DNA of 64,000 nt from Heterobilharzia americana. Lineage: Eukaryota; Platyhelminthes; Trematoda; Strigeidida; Schistosomatidae. Below are positions 33,715-46,540 of this stretch, one piece after another (the first letter of the stretch is position 1; every line of letters starts with the position of its first letter). The position numbers and the translations under genes were made by a program. The DNA lies in the NCBI GenBank assembly GCA_944470555.2, contig OX104129.1:66209747-66273746 (forward strand), written 5' to 3'. The notes beneath the pieces are model-generated. The model was not told where the DNA came from, did no database searches, and was given only the letters and a program-made list of their open reading frames with translations.

Positions 33715-35060
33715 TGAAGCACATCATCATAGAAGAAAGCGTAGAATGGCAGTCAGCCCTCCACCCCAAATTCATCCACTTTGAAAAAGCCTTCAGTAGT
33801 GTCGACCGAGAAGTAATTGGCAAGCAGCTGCTTCAATACTACGCTCTTAGTGCCACTAACCTTCATCACGCTCATTCAACATTTATATTCAATATGAGGA
33901 TGCTACATACCAAGTGATTCACAATGGGAAGCTCAGTGATGCCTTTGAAGTGAAGACAGAAAGGTGTAAGACAAGCTCACCGCCTACTATCACTGATGAT
34001 CTTCCTGATTGTGGTGGACTGGATCATGCAGCAAACAGTGAGGAGCGAGAAGATGGGCATACACCGTTTGACCGATGAAAGGACCCTAGGAGATTTGGAT
34101 TTCGCCAACGATGATTTACATTTTATGGCTTGTCGCACAAACTCGAAGATCTACAGATCTCAAAAACTAACAAGCTGGCAGAAGAGGTGAGGCAGCGAAG
34201 GAAGACATGACTTCCTTCAGGTGAACGTGAAGAAGACAGAGGTGATGAAGACGCCCAACCAACAAAAATCACAACAACAAGCATCAATCACCATGAACGG
34301 GAGAAATTGAAAGGAAGTTGTCTCTTTCACCTATCCACCTACCTAGGCAGCATCGTTTCAATTACAGGCAACGACGGCACAGGTGAGGATGTCAAAACCA
34401 CGATCGGAAAGACAGCAAGATAGGCCTTTCTTCATCAATCTGAAATCAGTATGGGGATCTACTCCACTCAGCACAAAGCCTGAACAACATCTCGAGTTTC
34501 AACACTAACGTCAGTCACATAATTCAGTGCTTCTGTGTGATGATTGAGAGACTCTGCGCGTTACGAAAAGCATTTCCAACAAACTGCAGATATACATCAT
34601 CAACAGGTGCCACCTACACTCACTCGATACTGAACACAGATCAGATGGATGGCCAGAATGATAAGAATCAGCAACCAGGAACTCACTGTGGCTGTCAACG
34701 AACCAACCTACAACCCACTGCCGAGCAAGTATGCAGAAGAAAGTGGTGATGGATTTGGTATATACTGAGAAGACCATTTTGGGACATCACGCGTGATGTC
34801 AGTTCAGGCCAGACTCTCGAGTGGAACCCGCGTGATAAACGACGAGTTGGGCATCCGAGCATAGGTTGATATGGAGAAGATCGTATGAGGAAGAAATGAT
34901 ACCTTCTGAGCAGTCGTGCAGAGAGGTTAAGGAGACTGCAGAGAAGAGAGTGAAATGGTCACGTGCTACTGAAGCGTTATGTTGCGCTAGGAACCCAAGG
35001 GACAAATAATGATAATGATAATAATAATAATATTAATAATAATAATAATAATATGATAAT
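33715..35060 (+). mobile_element. RTE-clade (SR2-like) LINE, 5'-truncated, decayed
   Basis: It starts inside the RT palm with ESVEWQS and HFEKAFSSVDREVIGKQLL (motif A region). LTDERTLGDLDFANDD then leads to a catalytic-box remnant, and after stops the C-terminal part follows. It ends with GGAACCCAAGGGACAAATAATGATAATGATAATAATAATA, the family 3' signature and tail, at 34988-35060. Bases 34301-34708 are identical to 30538-30945. Confidence 0.8.
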
Positions 35061-35394
35061 TACTGAAGCAGAATATGATAAAAATAACAATTAACACCAA
35101 CTTTGTTGCTTCCGTGGGAAAAACACCATATCAATAAGAAGGAAAACTAACAAGATTCAGTTAAATAATCCATATATAGTGTGCAGTCAAAACTAAGAGC
35201 TAACTCCTCAAAAGGAACAAACCAGCAGAATGACTAAGACTAGTCATTACACAAAATCAAGGAGAGAGATAAAGGCAACTAAACAAAATGAAGGTCACAT
35301 ATGCAAACCGTTTGACCAGCTTAAGTAAAGAAGAATCATAACAAATATGAGAAGTGCCAGTGGAACTAAAGTGAATGGGTGGATAAAGTGACTT

Positions 35395-35725
35395 CAAAAG
35401 CCACTCTAGCAGCATCTGAAATGATCAATTAGATTTTCGTATTTTTACTGGAAAGATAGTTTCTTCATGAAATACTGAACTCTAACTGGTCACTACAGTA
35501 GTTGTTAAGGTGGGCTATAGAGTCACTCATGTAAGTAATGGAGCTTCACCTTAAATACTGTGTTAGAGTGAATTTAATGGTCACCCTATCGAATGCTGAA
35601 ATAATCAGTCAGATTTAGGATTTTTGGCTGGGAAAGTAGTTTTTCATAAAATCGAGAAACCTGATTGCTTATCTCAACAGTTGTTAAGCTGGACTTTAGG
35701 TCACTGCCTTTAAAGTTACTCAGAT
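35395..35725 (+). repeat. Dispersed repeat, copies 2 and 3 in direct orientation
   Basis: Two imperfect direct copies of about 145 bases (about 35395-35540 and 35575-35725) share AATGATCAATTAGATTTTCG/AATAATCAGTCAGATTTAGG, ACTGGAAAGATAGTTT/GCTGGGAAAGTAGTTT and AGTTGTTAAGGTGGGCT/AGTTGTTAAGCTGGACT. A third copy lies inverted at 13967-14130. Nature unknown. Confidence 0.6.
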
Positions 35726-36333
35726 TTCTGGAGAGTGAAGACCAACCAAAGAAGTAGGCAGGCTTAACATATTTAACACGAGAAAAGGTGCTCTTAGGTG
35801 TTAATTGTTACTATTTTGCGTTAAATTGCCCGACAATTCGTACATGTTGCACACTTGCACCTTTCATTTTTGTTACCACTTTTTTATTCACAGTATAGTG
35901 CAGTAGAAACACACGAAGAATGGGAAACAAGTTTGCTGCGGGCGATACCAACTTCACGGTTCTTCTATTTCTTTACTGATCTGCCCTGTACATTAGAGCC
36001 TTCAGCTTGAGGTTCTTTAGGGAAATGTAAGCAAAGGCTTCGGGTTATTTACCATAGAAGTGAAAAGGGTTTTTTTCTAGCAGTAAAGATTTGTTCCCAC
36101 TTAGATGTGCACAATTGGACTGGCTTTGGAGACCCATAAGCTACTCTAACCATCGCCATTATTTTAGGGTATCACGTATCCTCCTGCTTCTTGGGGTCGG
36201 AGGTTGCCTTTACCTAGAAATATATCTAGGAAGGAAATAATCTTCGATGAATCTTTTTAGCATTAGTTTTAATCTAATTCAACATAAGCCAAACAATCTG
36301 ATGCTTTTAGTCTTGCAAAATATTGTTACTTAC
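35726..36333. other. Stretch without recognisable gene
   Basis: No clear coding frame. A possible acceptor on the minus strand near 36225 (CCTTCCTAGATATATTTCTAG) is not followed by a convincing exon. Confidence 0.4.
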
Positions 36334-36469
36334 AGGCATCGCCCCATGGACCACAATCATCTTGTAACCCTTGCTGCTGATTATTAGCTACATACTCAGA
36401 GACCATAGTCCAGCCATGTATGAACAGACAAATTTTCAGCATTTTCTCGATAATAACTGTCTCCTGCAT
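36334..36469 (-). CDS. Candidate first exon of a secreted or membrane protein
   Basis: Minus strand: ATG at 36469 or, better, 36442 (MLKICLFIHGWTMVSEYVA) opens a frame that looks like a signal peptide or signal anchor. It continues NNQQQGLQDDCGPWGDA to a consensus donor (GATGCCT|GTAAGTAAC, exon end 36334). A TATA-like box lies about 30 bases upstream. Schistosome micro-exon and other secreted genes often start with such a short signal-peptide exon, but I do not recognise this protein and see no second exon. Confidence 0.35.
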
Positions 36470-36495
36470 ACTAAAAACGTTTACCCTTGTGAGCC

Positions 36496-36503
36496 TTATA
36501 AAA
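36496..36503 (-). promoter_or_regulatory. TATA-like box upstream of candidate exon
   Basis: Minus-strand GTTTTATAAGGC sits 27-30 bases upstream of the ATG at 36469, so transcription would begin at or near that ATG. This favours the internal ATG at 36442 as start. Support is only positional. Confidence 0.3.
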
Positions 36504-37339
36504 CCCCCTGAAAGGTATCTTCTTACTTGTTTTTTGTTATTGGTACACACACGTATGTAAGATGTCGACTGGGTTGATATTAGCAAATATTGATTTATTC
36601 ATGACTAGCCATGTGTCAAGTATCAGAAACGCAACGAGTCCCTTGTAGGTTTATTATAATGAGGGATATGGAAGACAGGGGACTATGAATAAAATAAGCT
36701 TTCATGGAACCAAACATAACTGGTTCCATGTCTGAATCCACAGTAAAACTTATGAAAGCTTGTAAAATTAAAGAGTGGTTTTGAACAATAACGACAAGAA
36801 TATATCTAACTGCTAATAGCCACAGAAGCACAAGGTCTCAATCATTATTCTTTTGGTCACAACCTCATGTATAGGCATTCTACTCTTAATGAAATGAAAT
36901 TCACCTGTATAACTAGTACTGCTGTGATAATCACTCTTCTTCTGATCAAATACCTTGTCGTATTGATATAGTTTTCTCAATTTTTTCGTATAGACTGTAA
37001 ACTTAAGAATTTTTTCTTTGTTTTAAGTCTTTTCAATCGCAAGTCGTAGAAGCGAGCGGGAAGAATTTAGTAAGTTTACATAACCTTGGATGTTGGAACT
37101 AACTGCTTCACCACAAAACTTTCAACACTGCAATTCTGTTTCACTTTTGTGTCACATTATCAGACTGGTAAAAACTTATGTTTTCCCTATGAATTAACGC
37201 AAACATTATATGAATGATACGTTACCTATCGTTAACTGTTTATTACTGCTATATCTGGTTTCCTGAATTGTCAACCATATCTGAAGTGGATTCACTTGTA
37301 CTTCTACAAGACATCCACATAGGACGATGTTTGGCAACA

Positions 37340-37600
37340 GTGGCCGATCAGTTCAGTCCAGGATGCGGAGAGTGCGGGGAATTATGTGTAAAACACCAAA
37401 ATTAAAAATAATTTTTCTTTTTTATCACTTTTTACACATTTGATGCATTCTTCTTAGTACTTGTAAAGACGAATGTTGTTTTTCTGTACAACTAAAGAGT
37501 TGGGATCTTGATTGTGTTACTATCACTTTGCTCCTGCTTTTAAACATGGAAATATAGTGTACTTCTATCCACTCCGACTTCTGCCTCCGTTAACTATTTT
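37340..37600 (+). repeat. Gypsy element 5' LTR remnant (3' part)
   Basis: Sequence from GAGTGCGGGGAATTATGTGTA through GACGAATGTTGTTTTTCTGTAC to GTGTACTTCTATCCACTCCGA matches 42400-42620 imperfectly. That marks it as the right-hand part of a diverged LTR. Its left edge is not clear. Confidence 0.6.
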
Positions 37601-38329
37601 GTGACATGAATACTCATTGACTGTCCTTGGATTTCACTGAACATCTCATCCTGCTTCCAAATATTACGACATTCAAGCCAACCAAAGTTGACTATGGAGC
37701 GCTAACAAGTATCACCTTCTGAACTCTACAGTATTTTTAACTGTGGTGGACAGTACCGAAGAGATAACCTTCAAGTAGCCCGTTGTTATCCGTAACATTG
37801 ACATTACTATTTTGTGTTATAACGCATAATTTTTCACATTTCTGTGTCAGTGAATCTATTTTTGTAAACTGTAAGCAATTTATCATTTTGGTTTACTCGA
37901 CATTTTTTTGGGTCTACTATATATTTATTGGTGAACCCGATTAAACGAACTTGCTTTGCCCCATACTTATATTTAGAGTTTAGTTTTGTATACATGTCCT
38001 AAATTTTGTTAATTTTTCGGCCATTGATATGAGTTCTCCACAAGTTGCCTCACCAAGCTTACAAAATGGGCAGAATGATTGCGATTTGCAGACAGGCTCA
38101 TTACATGTCATATCTGACATACGACTTCCACCGTATTGTTTTATTAACCCTCGCATATGATTCGCTCAACTTGAGGCTCTTTTTATGGATCTCAGCATTC
38201 GCTCCTAAGCATCTAAATACGCTTATGTGGTAGGAGCCTTGACAACTGAGGTCGCCACTGAGTTCGACAACGTCCCGGAAGAGGCACCATTAAGACAAAT
38301 CGAAGTCAGCAGTTATACAATGGACATCT

Positions 38330-38851
38330 ATGTCTGATGAGAAACGGCTGAAGCACCTACTAACTGCTTATGAACTGGGTGATAAAAAACCCTCACAACT
38401 GGTGCGATACATGAAACAGCTCGCCCGCTCACATCAATTTGATGAAGCTGTTCCCAATCAGCTATGGCTTCAAAGGCTTCCAGTCAACGTTCGGCAAATA
38501 CTTAGCATCTCTGCAACAACTACCAGACTGGATACCTTAGCTAGTATGGCTGAAAAAATAGTGAAAGTCTACCCAAATAACCTTTCTGCAAACCATTTGA
38601 AGACAACCACAACAAACAGCCTTCAGTATAACCTTCCTTCAACCTCTACCCACTCCTCTAGTATTGAGTCACAGTTACCGGAATTAACATCTAGGTTTGA
38701 AGAGTTGACAGCAAAGGTGTCGAAGATTGACGTTTGTCACCCGAGGTCCATGTCTCATAAATGCTCAGCTGATAGGCTTCGACCTCGCACAGCTAAAGCC
38801 GTACAAGAGATATTCTGGTACGACAGAAAGTTTGGCCACGAAGCCAACTAG
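38330..38851 (+). pseudogene. Gypsy gag fragment
   Basis: Reads SDEKRLKHLLTAYELGDKKP, then VPNQLWLQRLPVNVRQILS, the capsid C-terminal region of metazoan Gypsy gag. A low-complexity S/T stretch follows, then a zinc-knuckle remnant FWYDRKFGHEAN, in which the first cysteine of C-x2-C-type spacing is lost. The N-terminal half (about 37990-38330) is out of frame. Confidence 0.75.
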
Positions 38852-38916
38852 TAAACTAGACCCTGCAACTTCAACAAAATCTCTTCCCCACACCAGAGCG
38901 ACCTGGCTGCCGGACA

Positions 38917-39252
38917 GTGACGGTGACAGCTGATACTGGCAACCATTCGGGTTGCCTCTTTTACGCGACGGATAAAACTTCGGGCTGTCGGATCTTAGTC
39001 GACACAGGTGCTGAAGTTAGTGTTATTCCACTTTCACTTTCACGGCGACCATCAACAACATTTTGCAAGTTGTCTCTTCAAGCTGCGAACAGAACTAGCA
39101 TATCAACGCTAAGCAAGCAGTCGTTTATATTGGGTCTCGGTCTACACCGTCGACTTACCTGGATTTTCATCGTTGCCGATGTACACCATCCTATATTAGC
39201 GGCCAACTTCTTGGGTGCCTCCAATCTGCGCGTCGATGTCAACAAGAAGTAG
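38917..39252 (+). pseudogene. Gypsy aspartic protease fragment
   Basis: Carries CRILVDTGAEVSVIPLS, the D-T-G active site of a retropepsin, and later VADVHHPILAANFLG, the C-terminal ILG-type block. It is about 110 residues, usual for this domain. The active site itself is intact, but the polyprotein around it is interrupted. Confidence 0.85.
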
Positions 39253-39489
39253 CTGATTATGCACGCACAAAGCTGAACGTCCAAGAAATTGCGTCAGATT
39301 ATTCATATTCATAGAATCTGCATTGCAAAACCTGAGGATGACAGATATGCACACCTTCTCCAAGACTCCTCCAGCATAGTGAAACCCAACTATCACGCCG
39401 AGGAGGTACGCCACACAACAGTACATAAGATCTCCCAGAAGGTCAACCCATCCGTGCTCAACCCCGATGCCTGCTACCTTACAAGTTAG

Positions 39490-40560
39490 CTTTCGCCAAA
39501 ACTGAATTCGAACATTTGATGCGGCTGAGCATAACACGGCCACCCAATAGCGCTTGGGCTTTGCCGTTACACATGGTGGCAAAGAAGGATCACGACTAGC
39601 GTCCATGTGGTGACTATAGTGCTTTGAATAACGCTACCGTCCCTGATCGCTACCCCATCCTACACCTACACAGTTTTTCCCTTACCTCGCATGAGAAACA
39701 CATATTCTAAAAGGTGGACTTAGTTCGTGCATACTATCAAATACCTGTTGCAACGAAAGACACTGGAAAAACGGCAATAATAACTCCTTTTGGACTGCTT
39801 GAGTTTCTCCGGATACCATTTATACTCAAAAATGCAGCGCAATCGTTCCAACGATTCATGGACCAGGCTACTCAGGGTCTCGATTTCGTTTTTGTCTGTA
39901 TCGATGACGTTCTGATACCAAGAGCTCCTCAGGAAAAACACTTCCGACACCTTGCTATTTGGTTCGAACGTTTTCAGCAATACAGGGTAGATATTAATCC
40001 TAGTAAGTGCATCTTTGAAGTGCCTTCGTTAGAGTTTTTGGGACATTGCATAGACGCTCAAGATATAAAACCCTTTAACGATAAAACTGATGCCCTCTTA
40101 CAGTACACCGAACTTGATTCAATAAAGAAACCTTGACGTTTCCTCGGTATGTTCGACTTTTACCGACGTTCCATCCCACACTGTGCCTCACTCCAGCCTC
40201 TAACGGATTTGCTTAAGGGCAACTAGAAGTTATGTTTCGCTGGCGAAGCGCGACAAGCTTTCAAGAAGAAGCATTGTCACAGGTAGCCATGCTTTCACTT
40301 TCGAATCCTAACCCGGAAGTATGCCTGATCCTCTGAATAGATGCTTCTAGTCTGCAGATGGAGCTGTTCTGCAACAAAAGCTTGACGATAAGATACTTCC
40401 ATCTGCTCTCTTTTCCAAGAAGCTAGAGCCTTTCCAAACAAGATACAGTATCTTTGGGAGGGAACTTCGATCCGTCTACTTCGCTGTCAAACACTTCAAT
40501 CATCTGGCACAAGGTTGTTAATTAACCGTCGCCACTGACCACAAACCATTATGCTATGCT
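39490..40560 (+). pseudogene. Gypsy reverse transcriptase and RNase H remnant
   Basis: KTEFEHLMRLSITRPPNSAW opens the RT. VDLVRAYYQIPVA is motif A, TPFGLLEFLRIPFILKNAAQ is motif B, and the catalytic box reads FVCIDDVL (C for Y in YxDD). LEFLGHCID follows. A stop precedes RFLGMFDFYRRSIPH. RNase H (about 40320-40560) is readable only in pieces. The longest clean frame is 39714-40136. Confidence 0.85.
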
Positions 40561-40979
40561 TTCTGAACATCGCTGGATAGACGTTCGCCAAGAGGGACAA
40601 GACAACTAGACTATATCCCACAGTTTTCTACGGATATCCAGCTCATCAAAGGTTATGCTAACGTTGTTGCCAATTCCTTATCTCGAATCGACGTAAATCT
40701 TCTAACGCGACAGCCAGACACTGAGCTCGAAAATATGGCAACATTACAGAAGAACGATCCTGATCTCCCGGCTAACCAAAGGAATTCAGCTCATCCTCAA
40801 AGACGCCCCGAAACCCCTATCCTACTCCACCATTGTATGCGGTGTGTCTCCCGGTTTGCACCGTCCTTTCGCTCCATTGGCCTGCCGAAAAGCACGGTTT
40901 CAACACTTACACTCCCCATCTCATCCAGGTGTGCAAGACACGGTTAGACTGATTAGTCAACGCTTTGTGTAGCTTAACT

Positions 40980-41990
40980 TGAATGCGGATATCAGAAGAT
41001 GAACACGTGAATGTTTGCATCGCTAACGCTCAAAAGTACATCGACAAACGATTACTACGCCCCACCAACTCCAACCACCTGACAGACTCTTCTAACACAT
41101 CCTTATAGATCTTGCGGGACCCCTTCCAGCATCCACATACTAACAGCCGCCGACCGTTTCACCGGATGGAACATCGCCTGCTGTATAAGTGATGCTTCAG
41201 CTGAGAACATCGCCTCTGTTTTCCTTGACTGCTAGGTTTCAAACTTCGGTGTACCTTCTGCATTCACTTCCAACAGAGGTTCACAATTCCAGTCGACCTC
41301 GTTCCAAGAGTTCTCTTGACTCCTCAGAGTGCATCAGATACGAACCACAGCTTTTCGTCCGGCAGCGAACGGTATGGTGGGGAGATTTAGCCGTCAACTA
41401 AAAGGCTCCCTGATGGCATTGAATGACAGTACTAAATGGAATGAATTTCTTCCAGTCATCCTACTTGGAATCCGCTCTACTGTGTGAGAAGACTTAGGAT
41501 GTGCCCCAGCTCAGCTAGTATACGAAACGAACTTAGTCTTGCTAGGACAGCTGGTTGACCCACAGAATTCATCGGAAACCAATATTCCTACTTTTGCTGG
41601 GCATTCACTCAAAGTATGTCGCCTACACAGCCCACACCACCTCGCACTACCAACCACCGAGAACAACTGGATAAGCGGCCGATGTCCCGCATGTTTGCTT
41701 TTATCCGGATTGATGGGGCTAGAAAACGTCCGCAGCCTCCATATGAAGGACCTTTCCCAGTGATTGGTGCAGCTGAAAAATAAATTACCATAAACAGACA
41801 TGGTGAGCAAGAGACCGTGGCACTAGATTGACCCGGATCAACTCTTGTAGCTGGTGAAGCCGAAGTGAACCGACTGCCACTTGAGAGTAAAACCTCATTT
41901 GTCACCACGCCACCGCCGATACCGTCCCGTGAGCAGACTTCTCCCGTTCCTTCTTGCAGTACTCGCTAAGGCCGGCAAGTTATCGAACCC
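40980..41990 (+). pseudogene. Gypsy integrase remnant
   Basis: Scattered pieces match an integrase catalytic and C-terminal region: ILRDPFQHPHT, then LMALNDSTKWNEFLPVILLG and RPPYEGPF-like sequence. The block EDLGCAPAQLVYETNLVLLG (about 41490-41550) is the part just after the core. Stops in all frames. Confidence 0.65.
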
Positions 41991-42034
41991 AAACGTTATG
42001 TACATTTCATTAACTGATATTTTCCCCATTTCCA

Positions 42035-42620
42035 ATTCGAAATATTTTATTATTTAGCATCAAGTTTATTTATAAGTATACATGCCAATTGTTACTATTC
42101 CTCTTATTATCATTGTTATTTCTTTTCACATGCAACGCACACTTTACGCATTTCTCTCCTCACTCTTAACAATATATACCACATTTTACTGTTATTCTTA
42201 CGTTGTCCAGGAAATACGTACATTTTTGAATAGTTATAGTCATCGCTTACGAATAGTCGTACTAATTGTGTTTCCCCGCTAACATACCTCTGAACAACAA
42301 CCCCAGGAATACGTAATTTTTATCCGCACACAATATTTTTGGTTTGGCCTCGTGTGCATATTTTTCCTCTTTCTACCAGACAGTTTCCAGGGGTTTATAA
42401 AGGAGGGAGGCGTATGGGACTGTATGAAATTGCGTATAAACCACCTAAATTACAAATAAAGTTTCCGTTTCACCGCTTTTCACGTATTTCGTAAATTCTG
42501 CCCAGAACCTGTAAAATCGAATGTTGTTTATCTGTACCCCTTTTGGATGTGACAGAAAGTGCTTCTTTTGCTGCTGCTGTTAGACACGGAAACATAGTGT
42601 ACTCCTATCCACTCCGATTG
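42035..42620 (+). repeat. Gypsy element 3' LTR
   Basis: Contains GGTTTATAAAGGAGGGAGG near 42394 and AATAAAGTTTCCGTTT near 42458 (a possible polyadenylation signal). It ends near GTACTCCTATCCACTCCGATT at about 42613, matching the 5' LTR remnant. The left edge is uncertain. An RTE LINE starts right after it. Confidence 0.6.
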
Positions 42621-42621
42621 C

Positions 42622-44425
42622 CAAAGGGATGAGAAAGTGTAGCATAGAAGTGATAGGAATCTGCGAGGAATCAGCAGATGGAGTGGCAGTAGACTCTCCA
42701 AACTGTCAACTGGAGAGTCAATAATCTACTCCGATATTCTCACCCATGCGACAAGCACGAGCACACTGAGTTTTCGAGTGGCTATCATCATGTCTCCAAG
42801 AAAATCGAAGGTTCTCATGCAGTGGGATCATGACAGCAAGATTCAAGTGAAAAGGAAGGAAAGTCACAATCATACAATGCTGCACTGTGCACCTACAAAG
42901 AATGCAGATGAAGAGAAGAAGGAGGAATTCTACAGACAACTGCAGTCAGTACTAAACAAAACTCCAGTTGGCGACGGCGACATCCAAATTTCAATGTTGA
43001 GGTGACATGGATACAAAACTCGGAGCGAGAAACACAGGAAGTGAAGCAATCATGGGTGGAGAAGCACTCGGTGAAATGATGAATGAGACTGGAGAACTGT
43101 TTGGAGACCTCTGTGCATTTGATGATTTGGTGATTGGGGGCAGTGTGTGCAAACACAAGGATATTCACAAAGTGACATGGATTTCACCAGACAACAGACA
43201 CACTAAACGTCACATCGACTTCATGTCAATGTGAAGGAAGTGGAGGCGCAGCCTTCTGAGTACAAGATCAGATCAGGAAGTGGAGCCGATGTAGGTTCAC
43301 ACCACTCACCATCAAGCGGGAAGAAACTTCAAAGTCAAGTTGAAAGCCTTCAATTCAAAGAAGCTGGTGATAGACCACAGTTCAAGTTGAACACCCACCC
43401 AGAACAAAAACTGAACAGAAGGACGAAACCACAAAGGACATCTTCATGTCAGTCAGTCAGTCATCAGGACGAAATGGGAGATATTGAGCAACATCCATGA
43501 GGAAACCTGTGTGGAAGAACACTGGAACTCTTTGAAAGAGATGTGGAAGGAAACCTGCATAACCGTATTAGGAGGGAAGAAGAAACAAGACAAGACAGGA
43601 CAAGACAGGGAGTGGATCTTGACGGACAGAGCAGGGAGAGGAAGATGGTGATGGTGAAGCAGAAGATGAACGAGTGCAGTGTGGGGATGAGAGAAGAAAA
43701 GAGGAAGTGAACACAACCTACAAAACCCTACACTGGACAACCAAGTGAAGAAGAGAGCCCACACGGACTAAAGACACTTCTACCACACACCTGCGAGTGA
43801 AGCAGAACAGGCTGCAGGCTGGTAGGAAAGACACAAACCTGACAACACTGTACCAAATAACTAGGTTACCATCTTGGAGGGAAGAGATCAACTCAGACGA
43901 GACCAATGAAAGATAGTGAAGTAAAGCTAGTTACCAAGGAGGAGAAAAGAAGGAAACGATGGGGTGACTACTTTAAAAACTCCTGAATCGACCACCACTT
44001 GCAACTCGTCCAGAAATACCACCAGCAGCGTAAGAAGTACCCGTGAAGGCAGGCCCTTCTGCGAAAGCGGAAGACCTGAATGCCATAAAACCGCTGAAAT
44101 CCAGGAAAGCAGCTGGACCATACGCAGTTCCTCCAGAAACGCTGAGAACAGGCACGCAGACAATGGCAGAATTGCTGATAACACTGTCGCAGAATGTTTG
44201 CACGGAAGGAAGGAAAAGTGCCTGCCCATTGACTTGTAGAAAGGCTGCCTTGTCATACTGCCAATTAAGGGAGACCTAGGCCTTTACAAGAACTAGTGAG
44301 GTATCATGCCGCTATCCACCCCTAGCAAACTATTAAGCCGCATCATCCCGGGGGGACCGGATTCAAAGTTACGACCGTAGCGGGTTGGCTAGCCTCAGGA
44401 AGAACAAATGATCTGATTTTAAATT
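42622..44425 (+). mobile_element. RTE-clade (SR2-like) LINE, 5' half
   Basis: It starts in the endonuclease (EVIGICEES-like) and continues through NHTMLHCAPTKNADEEKKEE, GEALGEMMNETGELFGDLCA and VTWISPDNRHTKRHIDF, the catalytic D-x-R/H region of the endonuclease. The region between EN and RT includes AIKPLKSRKAAGPYAVPPE. It stops within RT just after a DSKL-P--VGW-like segment near 44400, so the 3' half is missing. Stops are frequent. It abuts the Gypsy 3' LTR. Confidence 0.8.
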
Positions 44426-46284
44426 ACCACTTCTTCAGATATGTTCTCACGTGTGGACGTAGGTAGAATGCATGTATTCATGATCTTAACTGTCAGGTGC
44501 TTGACAGCATGGTTGATGTATAGCATGTTGGGGCGTTAGCTCTTACGTTCAGTCACAGCTTAGTACAGCACAAAAATCGGTACGAAGAAGGAAGCATCGA
44601 ACTTCAACGAGTGTTGAGTATTCAAATGGCACTTTCCTTTAGGATTAGGTTTTGTGGGATTTTGGTTACACTTGCGAAATCAGGAACTGGAGTTGACGGA
44701 AATCAAGACTTTATATGGCTCTCTTTGTACTGGAGGATACGTAGCCTTATTTCCATCAAGATAACAACTGACATCTTCCTAGCAGTTGCACCTGAAGTCG
44801 CTTTTGACAGGCTGCACACTGACATGACAGATTTGCTTCCTGATTTGTGTAAAGTGACTCAGTAAAAATGATGTCTTTAGACTGGGGTCTCATCCACACC
44901 CAGATGACAGGAAATATGGAGGCGTCACGATTAAATGCCACTGACATATCCTGCCTATTGTTAGGCGGAACACAGAAATACATACGTTCCCTAGGGAAGG
45001 TAAACTAAGCACTGTTCGCGCTAGTGGACAGGAGCATATATATGCATATCAGCCGTTCCCCAAGGTGACGTTTAAAGACTCAACCTATAGGACGAAAAAT
45101 GTTCGGTGTGCGAAATTGCTAGTTTGCCTGAAATTTTCCCTTTTTCTGACTACCTATTATCTACAGTCTGAACTGTGCTCGTGCCTTAATATACCACCTA
45201 TCCAGTCGAGAAAGGGTGGAAGATGCTTGATTACTTCGAAGAATGTTCACGGGCATCGTGTGTGGTACATGCTGCCCAAAACCTTTCGTGATGAACACAG
45301 TAGCAGCTGGGATAAGTGTTAACGTGGCTCTAAGTTCACACCAGGTGCTGATGGGATTCTTTTTCAGGGTTAGAACGTTTCTTGTCTGTGACGTCATTTC
45401 AGGGGTTTGTCGGCCAAACGTTATATACTGCCTGTGGAAATGGTCCAAATCAGACGCACGGATAAGTCAATCATAATTCATTTCGTTCGCTTTGGACTCT
45501 TTCCGTCGTCATCATGGTTATCTGAAAAGACTACACCCTCATGCGCGTGAATGCTTACAGGAGCACATTATTACCACGGGCAAGTTAACCGTTTAAGAAA
45601 CCGCATATGTAGCATAGAAGAAACAGAGTGCATATAGACATCCCGAAGAGCGTCTTAAAAGCAGCTATCCGTTGTTGCTGAAACCTCGAGAAATTCCTAA
45701 TAGGACTGACTTTGGTTTACGATTGTGGTCATTTGATGCCTTGAAGGGCACCCAGGGTCATTCTTGATTTCATGTGATTCAATCAGGCTCCCCGACTTCG
45801 TGAAACGATTCAAAACGCCCGATAACGTTTGCAGCTGAAATTTTGCATGAAACTACCAGTTAGACCGCGGATTAAAGGCCGAAACCTTGGGTAGTGAATG
45901 GATTCCCTGTCTTCATGATAATATAGTGTTTGTTTTGGATAATTTGCGGGCACTGTGCTTGCGAAAGATCTAACGACCATTTGCTGCTTTGCGACCATCA
46001 CATATACATGGACGACAAAGAATTAATACTTGGAGGCAAAGATACTTTTCTGGGTTACTACTTCCCTAGGCAAAGTTAGACAGTATGAGATGGCTCAGAA
46101 GTTACACTTTGGACGCGGCTGTTACCGCGATTAAAGATCACAACGGCTCTACAAGGGGGCTCGACGGTGTTCGCAACTTGTATTGCAACCGCTTCTAAAC
46201 GATTAGAGCGTTCAAAGAACGAGAATGACGGGGCTACTTTAAGTCCTGATATGAAGCCTGGGGTACAGATGACAGTAACTTACT

Positions 46285-46540
46285 CTGAACAATAAATTAT
46301 ACGGATACACAATATTTTTACAGGCAGTATCTTGGTATTATTATTCTCAGTTAAGCTGAGAAAATTTTGAAGGAGTAAATTGTCGCGCCATATTGGTCCC
46401 CCAGAGTGCTCAAATGTTTGGATGTTACTGGTCACAAACAATAAGTAAACGTCATCTAGCTGCTCAAGTAAAAGAAAAAGTAACTCGGGTGTCATCACTC
46501 AGTATGGGCAGTAACCTAGCAACAGCGATTATGCTCTAGC
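46285..46540 (+). repeat. Diverged repeat, copy A
   Basis: Contains ATACACAATATTTTTACAGG and TGTTTGGATGTTACTGGTCA, which align in order with ACCCACGCCACTTTTACAGG and TGTCTGGATATTACTGGTCA in copy B at 49262-49490. Identity is moderate, so this is a tentative pair. Confidence 0.45.

Larger units (their letters stand above)
37340..42620 (+). mobile_element. Ty3/Gypsy LTR retrotransposon (Boudicca-like), decayed
   Basis: Two diverged LTR pieces flank gag, protease, RT/RNase H and integrase remnants in the standard Gypsy order PR-RT-RH-IN. Frames are broken by many stops. LTR divergence is plainly visible by eye, which suggests an old insertion. The family guess rests on schistosome context and the LTR phrase GGTTTATAAAGGAGGGAGG. 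Confidence 0.85.

Noticed and set aside
30748..34777. Two near-identical minus-strand open frames (30748-31005 and 34511-34777)
   Set aside because: They are antisense to the RTE LINE and are identical only because of the 408-base identical block.
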